From assembly GCF_040222385.1 (NCBI RefSeq), contig NZ_JAVKDF010000022.1:372001-436000 (forward strand): a stretch of 64,000 nt of DNA, read 5' to 3'. This document shows positions 18,567 to 26,305 of the stretch, piece after piece (the first letter of the stretch is position 1; each line of letters opens with the position of its first letter). The notes below the pieces were generated by a model. That model had not been told where the DNA came from. It did no database searches and worked only from the letters and a program-made list of their open reading frames with translations. Source of the stretch: Imperialibacter sp040222385 (GTDB lineage: Bacteria; Bacteroidota; Bacteroidia; Cytophagales; Cyclobacteriaceae). A program made the translations under genes and the position numbers.

Positions 18567-19976
18567 TTATCCAACATGGTGATAAACTTCCCATCCCATG
18601 TAATTCTCAAATGCTTCTTTTAAAGCAGCAGCAGTTTGTGATGCATTCATTACCACATGATGCTCAAAACCGTTTTTACAAACATGTTGCATCAAACCCT
18701 GAAGGTTTGGGATTTTGGCCACAGCCCTGTTACCAAAGGTTTTTAATTCATCGTCAGTCAGCTGACCGTCGCCTACGTAGGCCTTCATCACCCCTTTGGT
18801 ATCGTCGGTAGTGATTCGCCCAAATGTTAAGGGTGATGCGGGAGTTCGACCGTCCAATGCGCCATAGGTGTTTTCTACTCCTACGGTTGTACCAAGAATA
18901 GGTGCATTGCTGATTTCAATATCGGGCAGGAATGATTTTGCCCAGTTACCACAATGGAACAAAACGCACTTATCATCGTCGTCGGCATAGTTGTTGTTCC
19001 AATCGACAAGTGCGCTTGGCGAGCCAGAGGCTAGTTGCAGGGCATACATACTCAGTGTTCCCGTCACGTCCACTTCGCAGGCACTGGGTATCATACCCTC
19101 GCTGAACATACTGGAGCTGGTGCAGACATTGCAGCCGTAATTTTGCTGCAATGATGTCCAGCACTGGATAGCATTGGCATCCAGGTTATTGGCCTGCATG
19201 AAATCATTGAGCACCACATCAAGCTTCGCAATCTGGAACATCGCCTCGGCAGGGGTTTTACCGCTTGATGCATAGTTGTGAATCTTCTCCAAATGGTCTT
19301 TAACACGCTGATCGGTATTGCTCAGTTTATTGGCGTTTCCCAGAATCTCCGACAAGTCACATGTAACAACTGAGATGCCATTTTTCTGGAGAATCTTCTC
19401 GCTGTATCGCACAGTATTGAAAGCCGTAGGTCGTGCGCCAATAGCACCAATGCGCACATTTTTCATTCCCTTAACTACACGGCAAACCGAGGCGAACTTC
19501 ATTAAGTCCTCTATAAACGAAGGATCAGTAGGATGCACAACATGCTTGGTGGTGATGGTGTATTTGATACCGTATTGGTACAGGTTGTTGCAAACTGAAA
19601 TCTTCCCGCACCACGAATCCCTCCTGTTTGCTACATTTAATTTATTCAGTTCGTCAGGATACCCCTGAATTAACACAGGTACTTTCAAATCAGCCAGGTG
19701 AAGGGTGTCCGCCACTCCCCTTTCATCCCCAAAATTAGGCAGCACTACCAGCACCCCGGCAATGTCAGCCTTGTGCTTTATAAACAAGTCAGCACACTTA
19801 CGTGCATCCTGATACGTTTCTACGCCGCCAAGTTTTGTGTCATTTTCGCCAAGTAAGATCGCATTGAAGCCCTGCTCCTTAAGCACCTTCAGGATGTCTA
19901 CTCTTGCTTCTGAAACGAGCTTGTCTGGAAAAAAGTCCCTGTTTCCAATTATGACTCCTATCGTAATCTTATTCAT
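18567..19976 (-). CDS. L-fucose/arabinose isomerase family protein
   Basis: Cytoplasmic aldose-ketose isomerase-like protein, 469 residues, with the FucI-type arrangement. Probable metal ligands are E301 (PSACEVDVTG), D325 (ALVDWNN) and a C-terminal histidine at 439 or 440 (GFEHHVV); H341 (LFHCGN) is also conserved-looking. The N-terminal half resembles the FucI/AraA Rossmann domains (GVLVVLPNFGDE, RIGAIGARPTAFNTVRYSE). It is shorter than E. coli FucI (591) and belongs to the divergent, mostly uncharacterised part of this superfamily. It is the first metabolic gene after the DeoR regulator. The substrate might be a pentose, a tetrose or a modified hexose; the context of kinase and transketolase favours a ketose-phosphate route. 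Confidence 0.82.
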   Translation of the reverse strand: MNKITIGVIIGNRDFFPDKLVSEARVDILKVLKEQGFNAILLGENDTKLGGVETYQDARKCADLFIKHKADIAGVLVVLPNFGDERGVADTLHLADLKVPVLIQGYPDELNKLNVANRRDSWCGKISVCNNLYQYGIKYTITTKHVVHPTDPSFIEDLMKFASVCRVVKGMKNVRIGAIGARPTAFNTVRYSEKILQKNGISVVTCDLSEILGNANKLSNTDQRVKDHLEKIHNYASSGKTPAEAMFQIAKLDVVLNDFMQANNLDANAIQCWTSLQQNYGCNVCTSSSMFSEGMIPSACEVDVTGTLSMYALQLASGSPSALVDWNNNYADDDDKCVLFHCGNWAKSFLPDIEISNAPILGTTVGVENTYGALDGRTPASPLTFGRITTDDTKGVMKAYVGDGQLTDDELKTFGNRAVAKIPNLQGLMQHVCKNGFEHHVVMNASQTAAALKEAFENYMGWEVYHHVG

Positions 19977-19987
19977 TTCGAGTGTTG

Positions 19988-20776
19988 TTATTTTTTTTTG
20001 TGGGCAATGATTAATTCAATTTCGTGCTCTTCAAACACCTTCTTTTTCTTACTATCGATGTCCTCGTCGGTGATGATATAGTCGATAAGGGACAGCGCTC
20101 CCAGGCTGGCCAATGCACTCTTTCCTATTTTAGAGGAGTCGGCGACGAGGTAGGTAATATCGGCCGCTTCAATCATGGCCTTTTTCACGACGATGTCACT
20201 GATGCTGGGGTAAGTTAAGCCAGCTTTCAGCGAAATACCGGCAGTAGCTAAAAACAGCTTCTGTACATTGAGTCCTTTAAAAAAGTCTGCTGCTTTCTGG
20301 CCAGTAAGAGACAAAGTTGGCGGTTTGAATTCGCCGCCAGTTACGATCACTTCAATGCCTGGTTCAGCGCCTAACATCACAGCTATATTTAATGCATTCG
20401 TAATCACGGTAAGGTTTTTCATGCCTTTCAGCCGCTTAGCAATTTCGGTTGTGGTGGATCCAGAGTCCAGGATGACAGTATCCCCGCTTTCAATAAACTC
20501 CAGGCAACGTTCGGCAATCAGGCCTTTCTTGTCCATGTTGTCCTGATGCGTGAGTGAAAAATTCCTTACCTGATCTTCCACGTTCTTAAGAAAGGCACCT
20601 CCATGTTCCCGAACAATCAATCCATCATTTTCGAGCTTTTCAAGATCCTGCCTGATGGTTACTTCAGTTACCTTGAACAGTTTCGCCAGGTTAGCCACCT
20701 TCGCAGAACCGTCCTCCCGAAGAAGATCCATGATCTTCTCTCTTCTTTGATTTGCCATTAAATTCTCCAGCCCCAT
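19988..20776 (-). CDS. DeoR/GlpR family transcriptional regulator
   Basis: Sugar-phosphate-responsive repressor, 262 residues (256 if the second ATG at 20758, before ANQRREKI, is used). The N-terminal DeoR helix-turn-helix covers about 8-60 (RREKIMDLLREDGSAKVANL, VTEVTIRQDLEKLENDGLIVREHGGA). The C-terminal DeoR sensor domain resembles phosphosugar isomerases (GDTVILDSGSTTTEIAKRL, TNALNIAVML, VIVTGGEF). It leads the sugar operon and is divergent from the DUF1593 genes, with repeated TTTCG/CGAAA motifs in the shared upstream region that are good operator candidates. The inducer is probably a phosphorylated intermediate of the pathway. Confidence 0.93.
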   Translation of the reverse strand: MGLENLMANQRREKIMDLLREDGSAKVANLAKLFKVTEVTIRQDLEKLENDGLIVREHGGAFLKNVEDQVRNFSLTHQDNMDKKGLIAERCLEFIESGDTVILDSGSTTTEIAKRLKGMKNLTVITNALNIAVMLGAEPGIEVIVTGGEFKPPTLSLTGQKAADFFKGLNVQKLFLATAGISLKAGLTYPSISDIVVKKAMIEAADITYLVADSSKIGKSALASLGALSLIDYIITDEDIDSKKKKVFEEHEIELIIAHKKK

Positions 20777-20883
20777 GTATTTTTCTTGCGTTTATTGCTC
20801 CCCTTCCAGCAGCCATTGCTACCCACCTTCAGCATCTACCCAGTTTCACAATATCCCTTAATCCTCGAAATTACCCTTCAATC

Positions 20884-21004
20884 GATTCGAAAATAAAAGT
20901 GAGCAAAAGAAAGCCATAAAGCAAGCATTCGAAAACATTATACTCAATACTTGCTATGTATTGGTATTTTATAGTTTCTTTATGTTTCGTTTGCTTTCGT
21001 TTTG
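20884..21004. promoter_or_regulatory. Putative DeoR operators and divergent promoter
   Basis: Two exact copies of ATTCGAAAA start at 20885 and 20927, 42 bp (four helical turns) apart. Two copies of TTTCGTTT start at 20985 and 20995, one helical turn apart. In addition CATAAAG (20914-20920) and CTTTATG (20978-20984) are inverted. TTTCG/CGAAA repeats are the usual operator style of DeoR/GlpR regulators. A TTGG / TATGTTTC pair at 20961-20988 resembles the Bacteroidota -33/-7 promoter and would be covered by the repeats, which suggests repression of the plus-strand DUF1593 genes. Binding is inferred only. Confidence 0.5.
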
Positions 21005-21040
21005 TTATTATATCCATTACACCCAACTATTGGTAAGACC

Positions 21041-22348
21041 ATGAACTTCCCTCCTGCTTCGTCCTCAATAGCTCCCTTATTCATCGCCATGGTTCTTTTA
21101 ATAGGGTGTTCGTCTGACCCTAAAAAGGAAACCAAAGATGTACCAACCAGGGAAAAACCAAGAGTAATTGTCAGTACCGATATTGGCGGAACTGACCCGG
21201 ATGATTTTCAATCCATGATCCATTATCTGATGTACGCCGACAAATTCCAGACGGAAGGGCTGATTTCATCCCCCTACGGATCAGGCACAAAGGAACACAT
21301 CCTGCAAATGATTGACCTGTATGAAAAAGACCTGCCAAAGCTCCAGCAACACGCCGACTTCCCAGCCCCCGGCATATTGAGGGCAGTAACGAAGCAAGGC
21401 GCAAAAGACGCAGCTCCTGCCCGGGGATGGGATCAGCCCACCGAAGGCTCACAGTGGATCATAGAAAAAGCGAAAATGGATAGCGACCAGCCCCTCTGGG
21501 TGTTGGTGTGGGGAGGCATCGAAGATGTAGCACAAGCACTGCACGACGCCCCGGAAATAGCGGCAAAAATAAGGGTGTATTGGATTGGCGGCCCCAATAA
21601 GAAATGGAGCGTTCATAGCTATCAGTACATCGCCCGAAATTTTCCCGACTTATGGATGATCGAAGCCAATAGCACTTACCGTGGCTGGTTTCTGGATGCA
21701 GATGCCCAGCCAGAAATGGACAATGACAACTTCTACGAGCACATGATCAAGGACAAAGGAGCCTTTGGGGCCGACTTTGGCAACTATTACAAAGGATCAA
21801 TCAAGATGGGAGATACACCTACGGTGGCTTACTTACTCAACGGTGATCCCAACAACCCCGAAGGCGAAAGCTGGGGTGGTAGCTTTACTCCATTGCCCTA
21901 CGGCGCTGTCAGAAACTTCAAACAACAAACAACGGCCGCCGACACCGTACCTACCTACAGCTTCATGGAGTGGACGTTCGACACGGGTGAAACAGAAGGT
22001 GTAGAGAATCCAGAAATCTGGATGGAGATTGCCAGGCAACGGATCAAAGGTTTTTATGAGGGGAACGGCGTATACAAAGTGCGGTTTGTACCTCAGAAAA
22101 TTGGGAAATGGGAATATGTCATTGGCAGCACCTCTAAGCAACTCAATGGTCAAAATGGCGCTTTTGTAAGCGCCAACCCCTGGCCTGGAACAGAGAACCC
22201 CGACAACATACCACTCAATAACTGGTGGAGCGACCGCACCGGGGAGGATTTATACATAGGAGAATACCAGGGTGCCAAAACTGTGTCTAAATGGCGTGAG
22301 GACTTCCTTACGGACTGGGCTGAGCGCTTTTCCTGGTTGGAAGAATAA
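21041..22348 (+). CDS. DUF1593 nucleoside-hydrolase-like lipoprotein
   Basis: Secreted lipoprotein of 435 residues. An upstream TTG is in frame, but the ATG at 21041 gives a clean lipoprotein signal (MVLLIGC, C23). Residues about 40-330 are a DUF1593 (Sde182-type) nucleoside-hydrolase-like domain: RVIVSTDIGGTDPDDFQSM carries the Asp cluster that binds calcium in true nucleoside hydrolases, and PLWVLVWGGIEDVAQAL and YIARNFPDLWMIEAN are family landmarks. The C-terminal part is beta-rich. It is 5 bp ahead of a second DUF1593 gene and divergent from the sugar operon, so it may free the sugar that the operon uses. True activity in this family is poorly known. Confidence 0.85.
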   Translation: MNFPPASSSIAPLFIAMVLLIGCSSDPKKETKDVPTREKPRVIVSTDIGGTDPDDFQSMIHYLMYADKFQTEGLISSPYGSGTKEHILQMIDLYEKDLPKLQQHADFPAPGILRAVTKQGAKDAAPARGWDQPTEGSQWIIEKAKMDSDQPLWVLVWGGIEDVAQALHDAPEIAAKIRVYWIGGPNKKWSVHSYQYIARNFPDLWMIEANSTYRGWFLDADAQPEMDNDNFYEHMIKDKGAFGADFGNYYKGSIKMGDTPTVAYLLNGDPNNPEGESWGGSFTPLPYGAVRNFKQQTTAADTVPTYSFMEWTFDTGETEGVENPEIWMEIARQRIKGFYEGNGVYKVRFVPQKIGKWEYVIGSTSKQLNGQNGAFVSANPWPGTENPDNIPLNNWWSDRTGEDLYIGEYQGAKTVSKWREDFLTDWAERFSWLEE

Positions 22349-22353
22349 AGAAG

Positions 22354-23856
22354 ATGATGCAAACAAATAAACCTACTACAATGCCTACTATTAACGCAAA
22401 ACAAAACTTGCCAGGGTTTTTTAGCCAGCTCTTCACAAAGATGACACTGGCCCTACTGGCTTTCTTCGTCTTTTCAGTAAGCCTGGCTACAGCTCAGGAG
22501 AAGCCAAGGGTATTTGTTCTCACCGATATCGAGAATGAGCCTGACGATGCCATGTCCATGGTTCGGTTTTTAGTGTACGCCAACCAATACGATGTTGAGG
22601 GGTTGGTGGCCACTACCTCCATTCACCAAAAGAACAGAGTAGCTCCGGAGCGGATCCGCCAAATTGTGAAGGCCTACGGCATGGTGCGTGACAACCTGGA
22701 AATCCACGAGCCCGGTTTCCCTACCCATGACGAGTTGGCAAAGATCACTACCGAAGGTTTGCCCGTTTATGGCATGGAAGGCGTGGGCAAAGGAAAAGAC
22801 TCTCCTGGTTCCGAGTTACTGATTAAAGCGGCCGATCGTGACGACCCACGCCCACTTTGGGTCACTGCATGGGGCGGTTCCAGCGTGTTGGCCCAGGCGC
22901 TGTGGAAGGTGCGTGAAACCAGGTCAAAAGATGCATTGGCCCGTTTTGTAAAAAAGCTGCGGGTCTATACTATTTCTGACCAGGACGATGCGGGCCCATG
23001 GATGAGGAAGGAATTCCCGGACTTGTTTTACGTGGTAAGCCCTGGTTTCAGCGCCGGAGGCGCTTATCACCACGCTACATGGAGCGGCATCAGCGGGGAT
23101 ATATTTCACGGGCGCTTTACCGGAGCCGACTTTTCTGTGGTAACCAACGAATGGCTGGAAAGCAATATTAGAAAAAAGGGCCCGCTGGGGAAAGAGTACC
23201 CTAGATGGGAATACCTGATGGAGGGCGACACCCCTTCGTTTCTCAATTTGATAAGCAACGGCCTCAATAGCCCCGAGCACCCCGATTGGGGCGGATGGGG
23301 TGGCAGGTATGAGTTTTATATGCCCCGCTTGCAGAAGTGGCATCTTTACGCAGAAAGCAGACCTTTCTGGAGCGACGCCCAGGACGAAGTAATGGGCACT
23401 GACGGCAAATGGCACACCACCAACCATGCCACAATCTGGCGCTGGAGAGGAGCTTTTCAGAACGACTTTTCGGCAAGGATGGATTGGACAATCCAACCCG
23501 TTGACAAAGCCAACCATCCACCGGTAGCAAAGCTGGGCCATCCTGCTCAGCTAACGGCCAAAATCGGGGAGCGTGTTAACCTCAGCGCCGTTGGGTCGAG
23601 CGATCCTGATGGCGACGCCCTGTCGTATGAATGGTTCTACTACAATGAACCGGGTACTTTCCCCGCCTCCAGTGCGAGAGATGGGCAGCCAATCCCGATT
23701 CAGAACTTTGATCAGCCCAACGCCTGGTTTGTGGTACCGAAGTCTCGGGTGATGGCTCCAGGCACAGGCACCATTCATGTTATTCTAGCCATTACCGACC
23801 ACGGCACGCCCAGGTTGACACGGTATCAGCGTGTGATGATCAAAGTAGAGGAATAG
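22354..23856 (+). CDS. DUF1593 nucleoside-hydrolase-like secreted protein
   Basis: Second DUF1593 protein, 500 residues from ATG 22354, or 491 from ATG 22381. It has a Sec signal ending in SVSLATAQ. The domain starts with RVFVLTDIENEPDDAMSM (the Asp cluster; the GG of its neighbour is replaced by EN), followed by PLWVTAWGGSSVLAQALW, MRKEFPDLFYV and GDTPSFLNLISNGLNSPEHP. The C-terminus (about 400-500) is a separate beta-sandwich (LSAVGSSDPDGDALSYEWFYYN, PGTGTIHVILAITDHG) of the PKD/cadherin-like type often attached to carbohydrate-active proteins. The two paralogues differ enough to have different substrates. A strong terminator follows. Confidence 0.86.
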   Translation: MMQTNKPTTMPTINAKQNLPGFFSQLFTKMTLALLAFFVFSVSLATAQEKPRVFVLTDIENEPDDAMSMVRFLVYANQYDVEGLVATTSIHQKNRVAPERIRQIVKAYGMVRDNLEIHEPGFPTHDELAKITTEGLPVYGMEGVGKGKDSPGSELLIKAADRDDPRPLWVTAWGGSSVLAQALWKVRETRSKDALARFVKKLRVYTISDQDDAGPWMRKEFPDLFYVVSPGFSAGGAYHHATWSGISGDIFHGRFTGADFSVVTNEWLESNIRKKGPLGKEYPRWEYLMEGDTPSFLNLISNGLNSPEHPDWGGWGGRYEFYMPRLQKWHLYAESRPFWSDAQDEVMGTDGKWHTTNHATIWRWRGAFQNDFSARMDWTIQPVDKANHPPVAKLGHPAQLTAKIGERVNLSAVGSSDPDGDALSYEWFYYNEPGTFPASSARDGQPIPIQNFDQPNAWFVVPKSRVMAPGTGTIHVILAITDHGTPRLTRYQRVMIKVEE

Positions 23857-23880
23857 CAGCCGCCAATATCAGGGCACAAA

Positions 23881-23913
23881 AAAACTGCACAGCGATCCTG
23901 TGCAGTTTTCTTT
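23881..23913. terminator. Bidirectional intrinsic terminator
   Basis: A perfect 12-bp stem (AAAACTGCACAG / CTGTGCAGTTTT, 23881-23892 and 23898-23909) has a 5-nt loop. A runs on one side and T runs on the other allow it to end transcription from both directions. It lies between the convergent DUF1593 and thioredoxin genes, 25 bp and 27 bp from their stops. Confidence 0.9.
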
Positions 23914-23936
23914 TACGAGACCTTTGGGCTCGTGAC

Positions 23937-24296
23937 CTACGCAGAAGCCACCAACTCTTTTTCAATGACCTCTTTCAACGTATGCTTGGGTAAAGCACCA
24001 GCCTGCATCATAGGCTGTTTTGTCATGGGTATAAAGAGCATGCTGGGAATGCTTCGTATTTGAAAAACGGCCGCCAGCTCCTGCTCTACCTCCGTGTCCA
24101 CTTTGTAGATAGTTACTTCAGGGTGCTCATTGGAAAGCTCCTCAAGTACCGGTGCCACCATCTTACATGGCCCACACCAGTCGGCGTAGAAGTCGATAAT
24201 AGCCGGTTTCTCCCCCTTGTATTTCCACTCTTTTTCAGTGGTATAGTCAAAAACATCGCTTTTGAATTGCTCAGCAGTCAGTTTCACAGTTGCCAT
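23937..24296 (-). CDS. Thioredoxin
   Basis: Cytoplasmic thioredoxin of 119 residues, starting at the ATG at 24296 (MATVKLTAEQF) rather than at a more distal in-frame ATG at 24359, because the conserved fold begins there. The redox motif is WCGPCK with C41 and C44; the cis-proline lies in RSIPSM. The C-terminus ends in the usual amphipathic helix. It stands alone, with its own promoter (TACCTTTG box) and a CRP/FNR-type site upstream. Confidence 0.95.
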   Translation of the reverse strand: MATVKLTAEQFKSDVFDYTTEKEWKYKGEKPAIIDFYADWCGPCKMVAPVLEELSNEHPEVTIYKVDTEVEQELAAVFQIRSIPSMLFIPMTKQPMMQAGALPKHTLKEVIEKELVASA

Positions 24297-24320
24297 GGTT
24301 GCTTGTTTTTTTATCCGATC

Positions 24321-24328
24321 CAAAGGTA
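24321..24328 (-). promoter_or_regulatory. Bacteroidota -7 promoter box of thioredoxin
   Basis: On the minus strand this reads TACCTTTG, an exact match to the Bacteroidota -7 consensus TAnnTTTG, 25 bp upstream of the thioredoxin ATG. No TTG is seen at the -33 position, which fits a promoter that needs an activator at the site upstream. Confidence 0.55.
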
Positions 24329-24349
24329 ATGCTTCGATCGGCTGTATTT

Positions 24350-24365
24350 TGTGACACATGTCACG
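24350..24365. promoter_or_regulatory. CRP/FNR-type binding site
   Basis: TGTGACACATGTCACG fits the CRP/FNR family pattern TGTGA-N6-TCACA with one mismatch and holds a perfect GTGACA/TGTCAC dyad. Its centre is about 40 bp upstream of the start point predicted from the thioredoxin -7 box, which is the class II activator position. It could also affect the caspase-like gene that starts 92 bp to the right. Confidence 0.5.
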
Positions 24366-24456
24366 CAGACTAAAAACACTGCATTATCATCTGTCGTAAG
24401 TTTATCGAACCTACAAGCCTGATATTAAGTTCCGACTGAAACTCTTATATTAGCCA

Positions 24457-26076
24457 ATGCGCATTTTTTTACCATTTTTTATTCTTGCATTCTTAGCGAT
24501 AGACGCATCTGGTCAAATCAAATTACCAGATCAGATCAATTCCGGAAGTGATAATATGGCTATTGCCATGCTGCCAGATTCATCATTTGTCGTCGGAACC
24601 ACGGATCAAAGTAAATTCATAGTCTATCGATATGCTTATAAGAATGGGTTATGGATCAGCGAACCCAATCAGCTAACCGAGCTCCTCAATAGCATCATTT
24701 ATGCGGACAGCCACCTGCACTTCAGGTTTTCCAACGACTTTACCCGGATGGTGGTGATGCTGCATGGTAAGGGGGATCAAAGAATTTATCTTACTGAGCT
24801 GCAAAATGGATCATGGAGCTTCTTCAGGGATATTATTGATCCGATTAGTTACTCTTATTTCAATTTTGCTCCCAGCTTTTCGCTCAACAACGAAAAGCTC
24901 TACTTATCAGATAATTCTAAGCCAGCGAACACTATTTATTGCTACAATAATACACAGCTGTTTATCGACCGAACGACAAACGTGTTTTCTGATTTTGATG
25001 AAGTTTATGATGTTGTCGGTATAGGCAACGACAGTTTCATCATTCAAGCGTTTTCTAAAAAAAGAAAAGACCGAAGGTGGTACTTCATCAAGAAAATGGA
25101 AAACGGTGCCTGGTCAGTTCCATACCATATCAAAGAGCTCGACGGAGATCAAACCAAGTTTTCCTTGTCCCTTACTCCCTTCGATAACCTCATGGTGTAT
25201 GTCAGCTTTTTCGAAGGAAAAGTCTATCTGATAGAAACACCGGAAATCATCCGAAATGAACTTGCAGTAGCACGAAGAGAAAGTAATGTTTTACCTACTC
25301 AATCAACTATGCAAGCCCGGTCGGAAACAGATAAAGATAAAGGTGGCAATACGGTGAAACCAGATGGAAAGTTTTATGCCCTCCTGATTGGTAATTCTAA
25401 CTATTTAAACAACGAACTGGATCTTTCGCAACCTCACAAAGATGTTATCAAGTTGGAAGAGGTATTGACCTCCCATTATATGTTTGAGAAAAAGGACGTT
25501 ATTCGGTTAGAAAACGCTGACCGTGAAACCATCTTTCGGCAACTGTATCAGCTTCGCTCGGTGATAACGAAGAGTGACAATCTCTTGATTTTTTATGCAG
25601 GCCATGGCTACTGGGACGAAAAAGTAGAGCAAGGTTACTGGTGGCCAACAGACGCCCGACCCGACAACCCCTCCAATTGGTTGTCTAACAGCGATTTGAG
25701 AGAGCAGCTACGAGGCTTGAACACGGCCCATACCCTTTTGATTTCGGATGCCTGCTTCAGCGGGGGCATTTTTAAAACTCGTGGCGGTGGCGATGAAATT
25801 AGAAAAGCTTCTGCCGAAATACAGCTACTTTACCGCATGCCAAGTCGAAGAGCCATGACTTCCGGCACCATGTCGACAGTGCCGGATAATTCGGTGTTTT
25901 TTAAGTACCTGGTAAAATATCTCACAGAAAATGACACCAAATTTCTTCCTTCCAGTGAGCTGTTTACACAAGTCAGAAAAAGTGTATTGAACAACAGCTT
26001 GACAGTTCCCCAAGACGGTGTAATTATGGGAACTGGCGATGAAGGAGGCGATTTCATCTTTATCAAGAAGGACTAA
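24457..26076 (+). CDS. Secreted caspase-like (C14/metacaspase) protein with beta-propeller-like N-terminus
   Basis: Predicted exported cysteine protease, 539 residues, with a Sec signal (MRIFLPFFILAFLAIDASGQ). Residues about 25-265 are rich in short beta-strand repeats resembling PD40/WD-type propeller blades (FNFAPSFSLNNEKLYLSDNS). The C-terminal caspase domain starts at about 304 (FYALLIGNSNYLNNELDL). The catalytic dyad is H383 in YAGHG and C433 in SDACFSGG. The family cleaves after basic or acidic residues; none of its targets is evident here. It stands alone with its promoter in the 160-bp spacer shared with thioredoxin. A second caspase-like gene of related layout lies at 60989. Confidence 0.9.
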   Translation: MRIFLPFFILAFLAIDASGQIKLPDQINSGSDNMAIAMLPDSSFVVGTTDQSKFIVYRYAYKNGLWISEPNQLTELLNSIIYADSHLHFRFSNDFTRMVVMLHGKGDQRIYLTELQNGSWSFFRDIIDPISYSYFNFAPSFSLNNEKLYLSDNSKPANTIYCYNNTQLFIDRTTNVFSDFDEVYDVVGIGNDSFIIQAFSKKRKDRRWYFIKKMENGAWSVPYHIKELDGDQTKFSLSLTPFDNLMVYVSFFEGKVYLIETPEIIRNELAVARRESNVLPTQSTMQARSETDKDKGGNTVKPDGKFYALLIGNSNYLNNELDLSQPHKDVIKLEEVLTSHYMFEKKDVIRLENADRETIFRQLYQLRSVITKSDNLLIFYAGHGYWDEKVEQGYWWPTDARPDNPSNWLSNSDLREQLRGLNTAHTLLISDACFSGGIFKTRGGGDEIRKASAEIQLLYRMPSRRAMTSGTMSTVPDNSVFFKYLVKYLTENDTKFLPSSELFTQVRKSVLNNSLTVPQDGVIMGTGDEGGDFIFIKKD

Positions 26077-26236
26077 GTCCAGCTACATTCAAAGGCGGTG
26101 CCACTCAGCACAATGATACCATTGGAGGCCCTGGTTTGTAAAAAAATATTTTGCCACCTCCCCTTTCCCTCGCCCGCCGAAGCCTCTGGCTTAGGTGGGT
26201 AACTTTCCCACTTTTTTTAAAAACTTCTTCCCTCCT

Positions 26237-26268
26237 TTTGCATTTCTATGAAACCTTTCCTACCATTG
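26237..26268 (+). promoter_or_regulatory. Bacteroidota-type promoter of the GntR/ABC operon
   Basis: TTTG at 26237-26240 and TACCATTG at 26261-26268 are separated by 20 bp. They match the -33 TTTG and -7 TAnnTTTG boxes of Bacteroidota with one mismatch. The start point would fall inside the adjacent palindrome, 30-35 bp before the ATPase ATG. Confidence 0.55.
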
Positions 26269-26269
26269 C

Positions 26270-26293
26270 ACTGTATTAGTGAAGTAATACAGT
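26270..26293. promoter_or_regulatory. YtrA/GntR-type operator palindrome
   Basis: ACTGTATTA (26270-26278) and TAATACAGT (26285-26293) form a perfect inverted repeat with 9-bp arms and a 6-bp spacer. It begins 2 bp after the -7 box and so covers the expected transcription start. The operon encodes a YtrA-type GntR regulator as its third gene; the form and place of the site indicate autorepression. Confidence 0.75.
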
Positions 26294-26305
26294 AAATCAC
26301 ATACA

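Larger units (their letters stand above)
26077..26305 (+). other. Intergenic leader of the GntR operon
   Basis: A 229-bp spacer that contains the promoter and operator listed separately. The left part (26100-26220) is C-rich and I see nothing recognisable in it. Confidence 0.5.

Noticed and set aside
16717..19976. Sulfoquinovose (sulfo-transketolase) pathway
   Set aside because: An isomerase of this superfamily with a split transketolase is suggestive, but there is no sulfoquinovosidase, no sulfonate exporter and no sulfo-specific enzyme, and a sugar kinase is present instead.
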